Position numbers and translations under genes: made by a program
Notes under the pieces: generated by a model
Seen by the model: only the letters and a program-made list of their open reading frames with translations
What the model was told of the DNA's origin: nothing
The model's database searches: none
Part shown: in pieces, positions 46,850 to 56,066 of the stretch
Position numbering within the stretch: the stretch's first letter is position 1
Layout: each line of letters opens with the position of its first letter
Assembly (NCBI RefSeq): GCF_026013415.1
Contig: NZ_JAPDOK010000005.1
Coordinates: 248,001-312,000 of the forward strand
From: Sphingomonas caeni
GTDB lineage: Bacteria > Pseudomonadota > Alphaproteobacteria > Sphingomonadales > Sphingomonadaceae
DNA: 64,000 bases
Reading direction: 5' to 3'

Positions 46850-47668
46850 ATGACCGTTATCGGTACGAATATTGCCTCGCTGCGTGCGGGCAATGCGGCC
46901 AACTCGGCAGCAAAGATGCTGGGGACCGCGATGGAACGCCTGTCGACCGGCAAGCGCATCAACAGCGCGAAGGACGACGCGGCGGGTCTCGCCATCGCCT
47001 CGACGATGACCTCGTCGATCCGCGGCATGAACCAGGCGATCCGCAACGCCAATGACGGCATCTCGATGGCGCAGACCGCTGAAGGCGCGCTGGGCGAGGT
47101 CACCAACATGCTGCACCGTATCCGCGAGCTCGCGGTTCAGTCGGCATCGGGCACCTATTCGGATGACGACCGCACCAACCTCCAGGCCGAAGTCACCGAG
47201 CTGACCGGCCAGATCAGCGACATCCTCGCCAACACCAAGTTCAACGGCAATGTCCTGTTCGACGGCACCGCCGGTGACTCGGGCGACGTCACCATCCAGG
47301 TCGGCTCGACCGCGGACGACACCGTCACCCTCACCCTCTCGTCGGTCGACCTCGACGACGCCGTCGACATCGACATTTCGGACCAGGGCGACGCCTCTGA
47401 CTCGCTCGAGACGCTCGACGACGCGCTGACCACGGTCAACACCGCCCGCGCGACGCTGGGCGCCGCCCAGAGCCGCCTGGAATCGGTGGTCAACAACCTG
47501 ACCTCGAACGTCACCAACCTCACCGACGCGCGCAGCCGCATCGAGGATGCGGATTTCTCGCAGGAAACGACCGCGCTCGCCAAGGCGCAGATCCTGAGCC
47601 AGGCATCGACCGCGATGCTCGCCCAGGCGAACCAGAGCCAGCAGACGGTTCTCTCGCTGCTCAAGTAA
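46850..47668 (+). CDS. flagellin, solitary
   Basis: A 272-residue flagellin. The conserved N-terminal D0/D1 region ([65 protein letters not shown]) and C-terminal D1/D0 region ([42 protein letters not shown]) enclose a short, acidic, variable centre ([19 protein letters not shown]). No other flagellar gene is in the window. GGAGATTGG precedes the ATG. It sits between a SWIB gene and an exopolysaccharide locus; in Sphingomonas sp. A1 flagellin homologues on the surface bind alginate, so an adhesive or receptor role is conceivable beside the filament role. Confidence 0.93.
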   Translation: MTVIGTNIASLRAGNAANSAAKMLGTAMERLSTGKRINSAKDDAAGLAIASTMTSSIRGMNQAIRNANDGISMAQTAEGALGEVTNMLHRIRELAVQSASGTYSDDDRTNLQAEVTELTGQISDILANTKFNGNVLFDGTAGDSGDVTIQVGSTADDTVTLTLSSVDLDDAVDIDISDQGDASDSLETLDDALTTVNTARATLGAAQSRLESVVNNLTSNVTNLTDARSRIEDADFSQETTALAKAQILSQASTAMLAQANQSQQTVLSLLK

Positions 47669-47686
47669 GTTACGGGACGCCCCCGC

Positions 47687-47714
47687 CCCCCGGCCCATTC
47701 CGGCCGGGGGTCGT
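47687..47714 (+). terminator. terminator hairpin after flagellin
   Basis: CCCCCGGCC (47687-47695) pairs with GGCCGGGGG (47702-47710), followed by TCGTCCT. It probably ends the flagellin message. Confidence 0.65.
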
Positions 47715-47767
47715 CCTGCCGCCGCCTCATGGCAGCGCTTGGCGCTTCCCGACAGCCCCAATGGGGC

Positions 47768-47783
47768 GTTCGCACTTGCGAAC
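47768..47783. promoter_or_regulatory. palindrome upstream of the exopolysaccharide export gene
   Basis: GTTCGCA-CT-TGCGAAC is a perfect 7-base palindrome about 50 bases before the start of the polysaccharide export gene. It could be an operator for the locus; evidence is positional only. Confidence 0.3.
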
Positions 47784-47832
47784 GGCACGGTTCGAGGGTT
47801 AATGGCCCAAAGGATCAGCATCGGGGGCCGCA

Positions 47833-48549
47833 ATGCCAATCGCCATTTCGAGACTTCCCGCACTCTGCGCCGCGCTTGCCGCCGGCGCATTGCTGCTCTC
47901 GGGCTGCGCCCAGCGCCCGCTCAACCTGCCCTCGGGCGCCGATGCCTATGCGATCTTCCCGCCTGGCACCGCGCAGCCGCCGCTCCAGGATTATCTGATC
48001 GGACCGTCGGACACGATCAGCGTCACGGTGTTCAACGAACCCGATTTCTCGTCGCCCACGCTGCGCGTGGATGTCGGCGGCAACATCAACATTGCGCTGG
48101 TCGGCCGCGTCCATGCCGCGGGCAAGTCGACCGATCAGCTCGGCCGCGAGGTCGGCGATGCGCTGCGCTCGGGCGGCTATCTGGTCAATCCGCGCGTGAC
48201 CGTGAACCTGGTCGAGGCGGTCTCGCAGCGCGTGACCGTCGATGGCGAGGTCGTCCAGCCCGGCATCTATCCGCTCACCGGCCCCACCACCCTGCTCGAC
48301 GCGATCGCCATGTCGCGCGGCACCACCCGCACCGCGCGGGTGACCGAGGTCGCGGTGTTCCGCGTCATCAATGGCGAGCAGCGCGCCGCCAAGTTCGATC
48401 TCGCGGCGATTCGCCGCGGCGAGGCGCCCAATCCGGTGCTCCAGGGCAATGACGTGGTCGTGGTCGGCTTCAATCGCCTCAGCGGCTTCTGGCGCGACTT
48501 CCTCCAGTCGGCGCCGGTGTTCGCGCTGTTCCTGCGTCCGTTCGGCTGA
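47833..48549 (+). CDS. polysaccharide export outer-membrane lipoprotein (Wza/GumB/GelD-like)
   Basis: A 238-residue OPX protein that forms the outer-membrane exit for exopolysaccharide. The signal ends in the lipobox LLLSGC (Cys near residue 25). The PES/SLBB core contains LIGPSDTISVTVFNEPDFSS, LRVDVGGNINIALVGRVHAAG, RVTVDGEVVQPGIYPLTGPTTLLDAIAMS, and a C-terminal aromatic FWRDFLQSAPVFALF helix. It is shorter than E. coli Wza and similar in length to GumB. It leads the plus-strand part of the locus and overlaps the next gene by one base. Confidence 0.9.
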   Translation: MPIAISRLPALCAALAAGALLLSGCAQRPLNLPSGADAYAIFPPGTAQPPLQDYLIGPSDTISVTVFNEPDFSSPTLRVDVGGNINIALVGRVHAAGKSTDQLGREVGDALRSGGYLVNPRVTVNLVEAVSQRVTVDGEVVQPGIYPLTGPTTLLDAIAMSRGTTRTARVTEVAVFRVINGEQRAAKFDLAAIRRGEAPNPVLQGNDVVVVGFNRLSGFWRDFLQSAPVFALFLRPFG

Positions 48550-49238
48550 TGGCCGAGACCGGGGACAAGGCCGAGCCTGCGATCAAGTCGCTGGGCCGCC
48601 GCCGCCGCGGCTATGGCGGCGGCAGCGGACGCGGCGCGCGCAGCAAGATCCGCGTCGGCAACGTCCTGCACGCACCCAATTTCGAGCGCTGGCTCAACGT
48701 CGCGGTCGGCGTCGTGGCACTCGTCTATGTCGGGCTGATGGGCCAGTGGTTCCATGCCGACACGGTGATGATCGGCTTCCGCCCCACCGGCGTGCCCAGG
48801 TCCGAGATCCTCTATGGCTGGAACCGCCCGCAATTCGTCGGCAACAGCGGCACCCCGATGGTCCGCGTCGACAAGGCGACCCCGATGGACGACTATGAAT
48901 TCTGGCAATATCCGGGCGAAGGCGGCGGCACCTATCGCTTCCATTTCGCCACGGACGGCCAATCCGACGAGGTGAGCTGCTTCCAGGCCGCCGGCGATCC
49001 CGGCGCCTGCCCCGACGCGTTCGGAGTCAAACTCGGCGAATTCGAGAGCCACATCGCATGGCGGCTGGGCTCGGCCCCGGTGCGCGAGCTCAACGGCCCG
49101 GCAGCGGAGCTGCGCTATCCCAGCGTCGGGCTGGAATTCGGGCTCGAGCAATATTCGCTGCGGCGGATCACCATCCACCGGCAGACCAGCTCGATCTTCT
49201 CGCGAATCCCGCTCTTCCTGCGGTTCCTGGTGCCTTAA
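48549..49238 (+). CDS. anchored protein of unknown function next to the OPX gene
   Basis: A 229-residue protein. A Gly/Arg-rich N-terminus (GRRRRGYGGGSGRGARSK) precedes one span (VAVGVVALVYVGLMGQWF, about residues 50-68), and a soluble domain with a CFQAAGDPGAC pair of Cys follows. I do not recognise the domain. The start overlaps the OPX stop (TGATG), so it is probably part of the export machinery or an accessory. Its 3' end overlaps the convergent small membrane gene by 4 bases. Confidence 0.72.
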   Translation: MAETGDKAEPAIKSLGRRRRGYGGGSGRGARSKIRVGNVLHAPNFERWLNVAVGVVALVYVGLMGQWFHADTVMIGFRPTGVPRSEILYGWNRPQFVGNSGTPMVRVDKATPMDDYEFWQYPGEGGGTYRFHFATDGQSDEVSCFQAAGDPGACPDAFGVKLGEFESHIAWRLGSAPVRELNGPAAELRYPSVGLEFGLEQYSLRRITIHRQTSSIFSRIPLFLRFLVP

Positions 49239-49495
49239 CGGCGTAAGCGCGCCAGATCGAGCAGCAGCCAGGCCGCCTGCGGCACGGCATAGACCGCCGC
49301 CGCGTTCCATTCGAACCAGGTCAGATAGGCGCGCATCAGCCCCAGCACGAACGCCACCGCGCCGAAGCAGAACAAATGTATGGCAACCAGCACCGCCGCG
49401 CTGAACCGCACCCGCCCCTTGAGCAGGCCGAGCACGATGCGGCTCATCACATAGGTCACGACGAGAGCGCCGAGTGACCGCAGTACCAATTCCAT
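49235..49495 (-). CDS. small three-span membrane protein
   Basis: An 86-residue protein with about three hydrophobic segments (residues 8-25, 32-54 and 66-83) and a basic end (LDLARLRR). GGAGGATTTGA before the ATG at 49495 is a good ribosome site. It lies on the opposite strand inside the exopolysaccharide locus, divergent from the glycosyltransferase. Function unknown. Confidence 0.75.
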   Translation of the reverse strand: MELVLRSLGALVVTYVMSRIVLGLLKGRVRFSAAVLVAIHLFCFGAVAFVLGLMRAYLTWFEWNAAAVYAVPQAAWLLLDLARLRR

Positions 49496-49701
49496 TCAAA
49501 TCCTCCATGAGCGGCCGCCGCACCGGCGTTCCGCTGTCCCCCCGCCCCTCTAATGCGCGCTCGGCCCACAAAAGCAACTGGCAACCGGCTGCCGTCCCTG
49601 CGGCGATGCAGCATAATCTTGCGTTCCGCCCGCGTGCCCGGCAAAGATGCCGCCGTCGGGACACGCCTTTCATTCCATGGCGTTGGAGGGGCGGGGCACC
49701 A

Positions 49702-50892
49702 ATGACCGAGAGCAATGCCGTCCCGGCCAAACGCCCGCGGATCGCCTTTGTCTGCACCCAGAGCTTCGCGCTCACCACCCTCTATCGCGGCCTTTTCCCG
49801 CATCTTCGCGAGCGGGGCTTCGATTGCGAGGCGGTGACCGGCGATTCGGACTATCTGGGCGGCGATCCCGATCTCGAGGGCGTGCCCGTCCATGTCATTC
49901 CGATGGTGCGCGAGCCGAGCCCCTGGCGCGATCTCGTCAGCCTGATCCGGCTGATCGGCTTCTTCGCGCGCCACCGCTACGACGCGATCCATGTCTCGAC
50001 GGTCAAGGCGGCTTTCCTCGCATCGATCGCCGCACGCCTCACCGGCCAGTCGGCCATTCTCTTCGTCGTGCGCACCCGCATCTATCAGGGGCGAACGGGG
50101 CTCGGCCGCAAGCTCTACGAGGCGGTCGATGGGCTGGTCTGCCGCCTGTCGCGCTATGTCGCCCCGATCGGGCGCGAGATGGGCGAGGCCATGGCCGCCG
50201 ACGGCATCTGCCCGGCGCCCAAGCTCCGCTATTTCGGTGCCGGATCGAGCAACGGGATCGATACCGCCCGCTTCAGCCGCAGCCCGCAGGCCCTCGCGGC
50301 CGGCATGGCGATCCGGCGCGAGGCCGGCGTGCCCGACGAAGCGCCGCTGATGCTCTATGTCGGCCGCCTCGCCTATGACAAGGGCATCCACCACCTCCCC
50401 GCGGCGATGGACCTGCTCGCCGAGCGCAGCATTCCCGCATGGCTGATGCTCGTCGGCCCGGTCGACTGGCGCGAGCCGGTCGATCCCGCGATACTCGCCG
50501 ATCTCGATGCGCGGGATGGCGTCGTGCGGCTCGGCTTCCAGTCCGATCCCGCCCCGCTCTATGCCGCCGCCGATCTGTTCCTCTTCCCGTCCGCGCGCGA
50601 AGGCTTCGGCAACGTCGCGCTCGAGGCGCAGGCGGCCGAGCTGCCGGTGGTCGGCTTCGATACGTTCGGCGTGCGCGAGGCGGTGCAGGACGGCGTCACC
50701 GGCCTGCTCGCGCCCTTGGGCGACACCGCCGCCTTCGCCGAATGCACCGCCCGGCTGATGGCCGATGGCGCGCTCCGTCGCGGGATGGGACAAACCGCAT
50801 CCGAACGGGTACGCACCCAATTCTCGAACCAACGCGTATGGGCCGATCTGGTCGATACGCTCCATGACCTGGCAGGATCCAAGCGCGCATGA
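49702..50892 (+). CDS. family 4 glycosyltransferase
   Basis: A 396-residue GT4 enzyme that would add a sugar to the lipid-linked repeat unit. The N-terminal domain starts RIAFVCTQSFALTTLYRGLFP; the C-terminal GT-B donor domain has LMLYVGRLAYDKGIHHLPAA (about residue 217), VVRLGFQSDPAPLYAAADLFLFPS, and EGFGNVALEAQAAELPVVGFD with the Glu-x7-Glu motif. ATG at 49702 (GGAGGGGCGGGG upstream) is chosen over the long frame. It ends with a 4-base overlap on the flippase gene. Confidence 0.92.
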   Translation: MTESNAVPAKRPRIAFVCTQSFALTTLYRGLFPHLRERGFDCEAVTGDSDYLGGDPDLEGVPVHVIPMVREPSPWRDLVSLIRLIGFFARHRYDAIHVSTVKAAFLASIAARLTGQSAILFVVRTRIYQGRTGLGRKLYEAVDGLVCRLSRYVAPIGREMGEAMAADGICPAPKLRYFGAGSSNGIDTARFSRSPQALAAGMAIRREAGVPDEAPLMLYVGRLAYDKGIHHLPAAMDLLAERSIPAWLMLVGPVDWREPVDPAILADLDARDGVVRLGFQSDPAPLYAAADLFLFPSAREGFGNVALEAQAAELPVVGFDTFGVREAVQDGVTGLLAPLGDTAAFAECTARLMADGALRRGMGQTASERVRTQFSNQRVWADLVDTLHDLAGSKRA

Positions 50893-53621
50893 ACTGGCTG
50901 ATCCGCCTCAGCGTCCAATCGGTCGGGCTCAAGGTCATTCGTTTCGTGCTGGGGATCGGCACCTCGATCCTGCTCACCCATTTGATGACCCAGCATGATT
51001 ACGGCGTGTACGCCTATGTGCTGGTCGTCGCGACCTTGCTCGCGATTCCTGGCGAGGCGGGCATCCCCAATCTGATGATGCGCGAGATCACCCGCGCGCG
51101 CGTCGATGAGGATGCGCCGCGCATCCGCGGGCTGATGATCTTTTCCAATCTCACCGTGATCGGCCTGACGCTGATCATGGCTGCGGGGACCGCGCTGTTC
51201 CTCTGGAATGCGCGCGGCCGGGTCGCGCCCGAATTCATGATCGGGCTCGCCACGGTCTTCCCCGCGATCCTGCTCGGCTCGCTCGCCAATACCCGCGCGG
51301 GCATCCAGCGCGCGCTGGGCGATCCGATCCTGTCGCAGCTTCCCGAGCAGGTCGTCCGTCCGATCGGGATCGGCATCTTCGCGATCGTCGTCTTTGCGAT
51401 GTTCGATGGGCCGCTGACGACGCTCCAGGGCCTGGCCGGCTATGTGCTGGCGAGCGCATCGGCGTTCCTCCTCGGCAATGTCCTGCTCCGCCGCACCTAC
51501 AAGCGGACCGTGGGTTCGGGCCGGGCCAGCTTCCAGACGGGCTTCTGGTTCAAGGCGCTACTCCCCTTCTCGGCGATCGCGGGGCTCCAGGTCGCGCTCA
51601 CCCAGAGCTCAGCCTTCGTGCTCGGCATCCATGCCCCGCCCACCGAGATGGCGCTGTTCCGCGTCGCCACATTGGGAAGCGATTTCGCGCTCTTCTCGCT
51701 CTTCGCGATCGGGACGATCACCGGCCCCAAATTCGCCGAGCATCATCACCGCGACGATCAGGCGGCGATGCAGGAGCTGATCGGCCAGTCCAACCTGCTC
51801 AACCTGCTCTTCGCCGGATCGGTGCTGCTGGGCATCCTCCTGCTCGGCCCGCTGGCGCTGCGCATCGGCTTCGGCCCCCAATATGCCGCCAGCTGGGCGC
51901 CGATGGCGATCATCGCCGCGGGGCATTTCGTCAGCGTCACGATGAGCAACGTCACCTCGCTCGCGAACATGTCCGGGCGCGAGCGGCTGACGATCGTCTC
52001 GGCGGCGTTCGGCTTCGGGCTCAACATCGCGCTCTCGCTGGTCCTGTGCCCGATATACGGCGCGGTCGGCGCGGCGATCGCTACCGCCATTTCGGCGGTA
52101 AGCTGGCGCGTGCTCGTCTCGATCCTGCTCTATCGCGCCTCGGGGCTGCGCGCCTGGGATCTCGATCTCAGATCGGGGCCGTCGGTCTGGCTCTTCATGA
52201 AGCGCCTCGGCAGAATTTCGAACGGAGAGGAATCCCAGGCACATCCGGGAAACAATCATGCCCCGAAGCAGGGCGGAGCCGATGTGCAGCGCAAAGAAAA
52301 AAGGGATCGCATGCGCCAGGATTCACAGGAGCCACCCGGCGGCCGAGTGGCCGTGATGACACGTCTGGTGAACGACAATGCCGGCAACGAAGCCTTGTCG
52401 ACCGTACTCGCGCGTTACCTCGTCCAGCATGTCGGCAGCGACAATGTCCGGCTGATGGACCGTCACCCTCAGATCCTGACCCGCTTCCGCTTCGACCGGC
52501 TCGCGCGGGCGGAGGATCCGATCGCCGAGTTCGAGCGGATCGTCGACAAGGTCCAGGCCTGGGGCAGCGCCGCCGCCCCGCTCTCGCCCACCGCCGACGA
52601 GGCGATGATCGGACTGATCGCCACCCCGCGCATCCGCTCGCCGCTGATGCGCTGGGCCAAGCGAACGATTCGCATCCGCAGCCGCCTGAAGGCCTTCGGC
52701 CTGCTCCAGCGCGAGGATGCCGATGCGATGCTCAACACGCTCTACTGGGCCGACATGGTGGTGTGGAACCCGGCGGGCGAGCTCCATCCCAAGGGCCGCT
52801 CGGACGAGGTGATGCTGCTCCTGGTGATGGTCCGCCTCGCGCAGCGGCTCGGCAAGCGCATCGCGATCGTCAACCATAGTCTCGAGGCGACCGATCCGGT
52901 GATCAACCGGCTGATCACGCTTGTCTATCGCGACGCCGATTTCATCAGCGTGCGCGAACAGGGCTCCTATGATCGCGGGATCGAGCTTCAGGTGCCTGCC
53001 GGCAAGCTCCACATCGTCCCCGATCTCGCCTTCATGCTCTCCAAGCCCGGCTTCGCCCCCGAGCTCGAGCTGCCCCCCGCCGATCCGCTGCCCGAGGGCA
53101 GCATCGTGCTCTCGATCAACGGGCTCGAAGCGCATCGCGGCGGCGACGAAAGCTGGCGCCGACTGATCACCGGGCTCAAAATGACCGGCCGTCCGATCGT
53201 TTTCGTCTCCAATTCGATGAAGGACGACATCCCCTTCGCCCGCAAGATGGAGCGCGAAGCGCAACTCGATTTCCACATCCGCCAACCCGGCTACGCTGAA
53301 ATGGTCCGCCTCTATCGTGGCGCGGCCCTGGTGATCAGCAGCCGGCTTCATGCCTCGATCTTCGCGATGTGCGCCGGGGCGCCGGTGATCTCGATCGAGC
53401 CGCAGCTCTTCAAGCTGACCGGCATCTTCGCGCAGCTCCGCTATCCCTTCGCGACCCACCAGATGGGCGATCCCGGCTGGGCCGCCAAGCTGCTCGCCGA
53501 CGCGCAGCGCGCACTCGACGAGCGGGCAGTGATCGTCGAGGCCGGGGATGAGGGGCTCCGGCGCCAGGTCGCGGCGATCGAGGCCAGCTACGCGGCGATG
53601 ATCGCGCTGGTCCGCGCCTAG
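50889..53621 (+). CDS. polysaccharide flippase fused to polysaccharide pyruvyl transferase
   Basis: One 910-residue frame holds two proteins. Residues 1 to about 435 are a Wzx-type flippase with about twelve spans (NWLIRLSVQSVGLKVIRFVL; GVYAYVLVVATLLAIPGEAG). From about residue 488 it is a pyruvyl transferase (CsaB/WcaK-like): RLVNDNAGNEALSTVLARYL, DFISVREQGSYD, VISSRLHASIFAMCAGAPVISIE. Pyruvyl transferases add ketal pyruvate to exported sugars. The 40-residue linker (residues 445-487) is polar and looks like former intergenic DNA. An internal ATG at 52311 with AAAAAAGGGATCGC before it could also start the second protein separately. Confidence 0.9.
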   Translation: MNWLIRLSVQSVGLKVIRFVLGIGTSILLTHLMTQHDYGVYAYVLVVATLLAIPGEAGIPNLMMREITRARVDEDAPRIRGLMIFSNLTVIGLTLIMAAGTALFLWNARGRVAPEFMIGLATVFPAILLGSLANTRAGIQRALGDPILSQLPEQVVRPIGIGIFAIVVFAMFDGPLTTLQGLAGYVLASASAFLLGNVLLRRTYKRTVGSGRASFQTGFWFKALLPFSAIAGLQVALTQSSAFVLGIHAPPTEMALFRVATLGSDFALFSLFAIGTITGPKFAEHHHRDDQAAMQELIGQSNLLNLLFAGSVLLGILLLGPLALRIGFGPQYAASWAPMAIIAAGHFVSVTMSNVTSLANMSGRERLTIVSAAFGFGLNIALSLVLCPIYGAVGAAIATAISAVSWRVLVSILLYRASGLRAWDLDLRSGPSVWLFMKRLGRISNGEESQAHPGNNHAPKQGGADVQRKEKRDRMRQDSQEPPGGRVAVMTRLVNDNAGNEALSTVLARYLVQHVGSDNVRLMDRHPQILTRFRFDRLARAEDPIAEFERIVDKVQAWGSAAAPLSPTADEAMIGLIATPRIRSPLMRWAKRTIRIRSRLKAFGLLQREDADAMLNTLYWADMVVWNPAGELHPKGRSDEVMLLLVMVRLAQRLGKRIAIVNHSLEATDPVINRLITLVYRDADFISVREQGSYDRGIELQVPAGKLHIVPDLAFMLSKPGFAPELELPPADPLPEGSIVLSINGLEAHRGGDESWRRLITGLKMTGRPIVFVSNSMKDDIPFARKMEREAQLDFHIRQPGYAEMVRLYRGAALVISSRLHASIFAMCAGAPVISIEPQLFKLTGIFAQLRYPFATHQMGDPGWAAKLLADAQRALDERAVIVEAGDEGLRRQVAAIEASYAAMIALVRA
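52296..52313 (+). promoter_or_regulatory. internal ribosome site and start within the fusion gene
   Basis: AAAAAAGGGATCGC precedes an in-frame ATG at 52311 (residue 475 of the fusion), just before the pyruvyl transferase region. A separate initiation here would release the enzyme as its own 436-residue protein. Confidence 0.45.
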
Positions 53622-54571
53622 CGGCGGGGCAAAGCCGCCTTGAGATAGGGCGCGAGCCTGCGGCTATGCTCAACCGCATGCTCTTCCTCGAGGTGGAACG
53701 GCGTGTCGTAGAACCAGTCGCGCGGATATTGCGAGCGATTGTCCATCACGATCAGCGTGGCGCCATGCCCGGCATAGAAGGCCCGGAGCGCCCCTATCAG
53801 ATCGTCGTCTACGCGCGGCTTGTCGAACGCCACCGGCAGCCCTGCGATTACCCGCACCCCGTGCGCGCGGCACCAGTCGAGGAAGCGGGCGATCTCGTCC
53901 TTGGCGCCATGCGCATCGCGGAACTGGGCCACGCTGGGTGGGCGCCAGCCGGTGGTAGCGATGAAGCCGTCATAGGTCCGCCCCGCTTCATGCGTCAGCC
54001 CGGTCTGGTCGCCGAACGCGTTGCTGGTCTGCTTGTCGAACCGCGCGCGCACCCCCGCCGCCGACAGCGCCTGCTCGATCAGGCTCTGCGATACATAGTC
54101 GATATCGGCCATGAAGGCGGCGCGCGCAAAGCCCTCGGGTCCGCGCCCGGCCAGTTGCTTCCAGTCCTTGCGGAACAAGATCGCCGCGTCCGGCCCGGTC
54201 AGCAGCTGCGCGCGGGTGATGGTGAATTGCTGATATTCGAGCGGAAGATAGACGACGTCACCCGGCTTCAGAAAGGCTTGATACTCCGCGAAGACATAGT
54301 TGAGCCCCAGCCCCACCGTCGCCCCGCCATTGACGCAGGGCCAGCCCGTCTCGGCCGCAAGCACGTCGCATCGATGGCTCGTCCGCACCCCGCTCCCGCC
54401 GATCAGCACCAGCTTGGGGCTCGGCTGCTTCTCGGCATAGGCGATCTTGCGGTCCACCATCCGGGTGATGGAGTCGTAGGTCACCGGCTTGTTGAGCAGC
54501 AGCGCCGAGGCCGCGAAGTAGACCGCCAGCGAGAGCGCCATCGCGCCCATCAGCCTGAGGAGCCCGCCCAC
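53618..54571 (-). CDS. SGNH/DltD-like protein paired with MBOAT acyltransferase
   Basis: A 317-residue single-span protein (LLRLMGAMALSLAVYFAAS near the start) with an exported domain. LVLIGGSGVRTSHRCDVLA resembles the GDS-type nucleophile block of SGNH hydrolases, GGATVGLGLNYVFAEY the second block, and the C-terminal WFYDTPFHLEEEHAVEHS offers the Asp and His. It follows the MBOAT gene by 4 bases. In alginate and D-alanyl systems a similar pair transfers acyl groups to the polymer. The start is uncertain: GTG at 54571 or ATG at 54550. Confidence 0.78.
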   Translation of the reverse strand: MGGLLRLMGAMALSLAVYFAASALLLNKPVTYDSITRMVDRKIAYAEKQPSPKLVLIGGSGVRTSHRCDVLAAETGWPCVNGGATVGLGLNYVFAEYQAFLKPGDVVYLPLEYQQFTITRAQLLTGPDAAILFRKDWKQLAGRGPEGFARAAFMADIDYVSQSLIEQALSAAGVRARFDKQTSNAFGDQTGLTHEAGRTYDGFIATTGWRPPSVAQFRDAHGAKDEIARFLDWCRAHGVRVIAGLPVAFDKPRVDDDLIGALRAFYAGHGATLIVMDNRSQYPRDWFYDTPFHLEEEHAVEHSRRLAPYLKAALPRR

Positions 54572-54575
54572 CGCG

Positions 54576-56054
54576 TCAGAACCTGAAATAGAGGAAGGAG
54601 GAGATCGCGCCGGAGAAGAACACCTTCTGCACCACCAGCGCGAACGAAGCGACAATCATCCAGCGGCGCGCCTTCTCGCTCATCTGCTGGATATTGGGCG
54701 CGAACCAGACCAAAGCGAGCCCGAAGACGAGCAGCAGCCACATGGACAGAAAACCGAGATTGGTCCCGTCCGCCGCGAGCGGCAGCTTGCCCACCGGTGC
54801 GCCGAACAATTTGAGGAAATGCAGCTTGTCCACCAGCTCGCCCGGCAGCGCCGCGCCATGCCCGCCGAACGCCCCGCTCAGGATCGCACCCATCGATTTC
54901 AGATCATGCGCGCGGAACGGCACCCAGGCGAGCGCCACCGCGACGAAGGTCAGCGCCCAGCCGCCGAGCGCCACCGCCCTGCCCTTCAGTTCCCCCGCCA
55001 CCGTGCGGAAGGCATGGTTGACCACCAAGTAGGCGCCGTGGAGCCCGCCCCAGAGCACGAAGGTCCACGCAGCGCCGTGCCACAGCCCGCCGAGCAGCAT
55101 GGTGATCATCAGGTTGAGGTAGCGCCGCGCCGGCCCCTTCCGGTTGCCGCCCAGCGGAATGTAGAGGAAATCGCGCAGGAAGCGCGACAGCGTCATGTGC
55201 CAGCGGTTCCAGAAATCGATGATCGAACCCGCCTTGTAGGGCGAGTTGAAATTGACCGGCATGACGATGCCGAACATCAGCCCCAAACCGATCGCCATGT
55301 CCGAATAGCCGGAAAAGTCGAAATAGAGCTGGAGCGTGTAGGACAGGATCCCGCCCCATGCCTCCCACAGCGTCGGATCGATCCCGCCTGCGACGCCGTT
55401 GAACGCGGTGTCGGCACAAACGCCGAACTGGTCCGCCAGCACCACCTTCTTGGCGAGGCCGAGCAGGAAGATCGTCACCCCCGTGGTGAAGCGGTCCGGA
55501 TCGAAGCGATAGGTGCGCGGATCGCGAAACTGCGGGATGATGTCGCTGTGCTGCACCAGCGGCCCTGCGATCAGGTGCGGGAAGAAGGCGACGAAGCTCA
55601 TATATTCGCTGAGCGTCGGCTTCAGGCTCTGCCCGCGATAGGCGTTCACCAGATACGCGATCTGCTGGAAGGTGAAGAAGCTGATCGCCAGCGGGAGCGC
55701 GATATGCAGCAGATGCGCGTCGAGCCCGAGGATCGCGGAGAGCGTCCCCACCAGGAAATCGAGATATTTGAACCAGGCGATCAGCCCGAGATTGAGGGCG
55801 ATGAACCCCGCGGTCAGCCACCAGCGCCGCTTCCCTTCCGCCGCCTCGATCCAGCGCCCGGCGTTGAAGTTGATCAGCAGCGAGGCGACGAGCAGCAGCA
55901 GATGCCAGGGCAAGGTCCAGGCATAGAAGAAGAAGGACAGCCCGATCAGCGTCCAGCGCGCCGCCTCCCCGCCGCCCAGCCGCCCCGCCAGATAGAAGAG
56001 CGCGACCGCGGCAGGCAGGAACCAGACGAGGAACGGAATCGAATTGAACAGCAT
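54576..56054 (-). CDS. MBOAT O-acyltransferase (AlgI-like)
   Basis: A 492-residue membrane enzyme that passes acyl groups, usually acetyl, across the inner membrane for polysaccharide decoration. MBOAT marks are LPLAISFFTFQQIAYLVNAY, SYTLQLYFDFSGYSDMAIGLG, FWNRWHMTLSRFLRDFLYIPLGGNRKG and the catalytic His in LLGGLWHGAAWTFVLWGGLHG. About twelve spans are visible. It is followed by the SGNH-like partner, and preceded by the Wzy-like polymerase. Confidence 0.93.
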   Translation of the reverse strand: MLFNSIPFLVWFLPAAVALFYLAGRLGGGEAARWTLIGLSFFFYAWTLPWHLLLLVASLLINFNAGRWIEAAEGKRRWWLTAGFIALNLGLIAWFKYLDFLVGTLSAILGLDAHLLHIALPLAISFFTFQQIAYLVNAYRGQSLKPTLSEYMSFVAFFPHLIAGPLVQHSDIIPQFRDPRTYRFDPDRFTTGVTIFLLGLAKKVVLADQFGVCADTAFNGVAGGIDPTLWEAWGGILSYTLQLYFDFSGYSDMAIGLGLMFGIVMPVNFNSPYKAGSIIDFWNRWHMTLSRFLRDFLYIPLGGNRKGPARRYLNLMITMLLGGLWHGAAWTFVLWGGLHGAYLVVNHAFRTVAGELKGRAVALGGWALTFVAVALAWVPFRAHDLKSMGAILSGAFGGHGAALPGELVDKLHFLKLFGAPVGKLPLAADGTNLGFLSMWLLLVFGLALVWFAPNIQQMSEKARRWMIVASFALVVQKVFFSGAISSFLYFRF

Positions 56055-56066
56055 GGCGGGTGCCGT

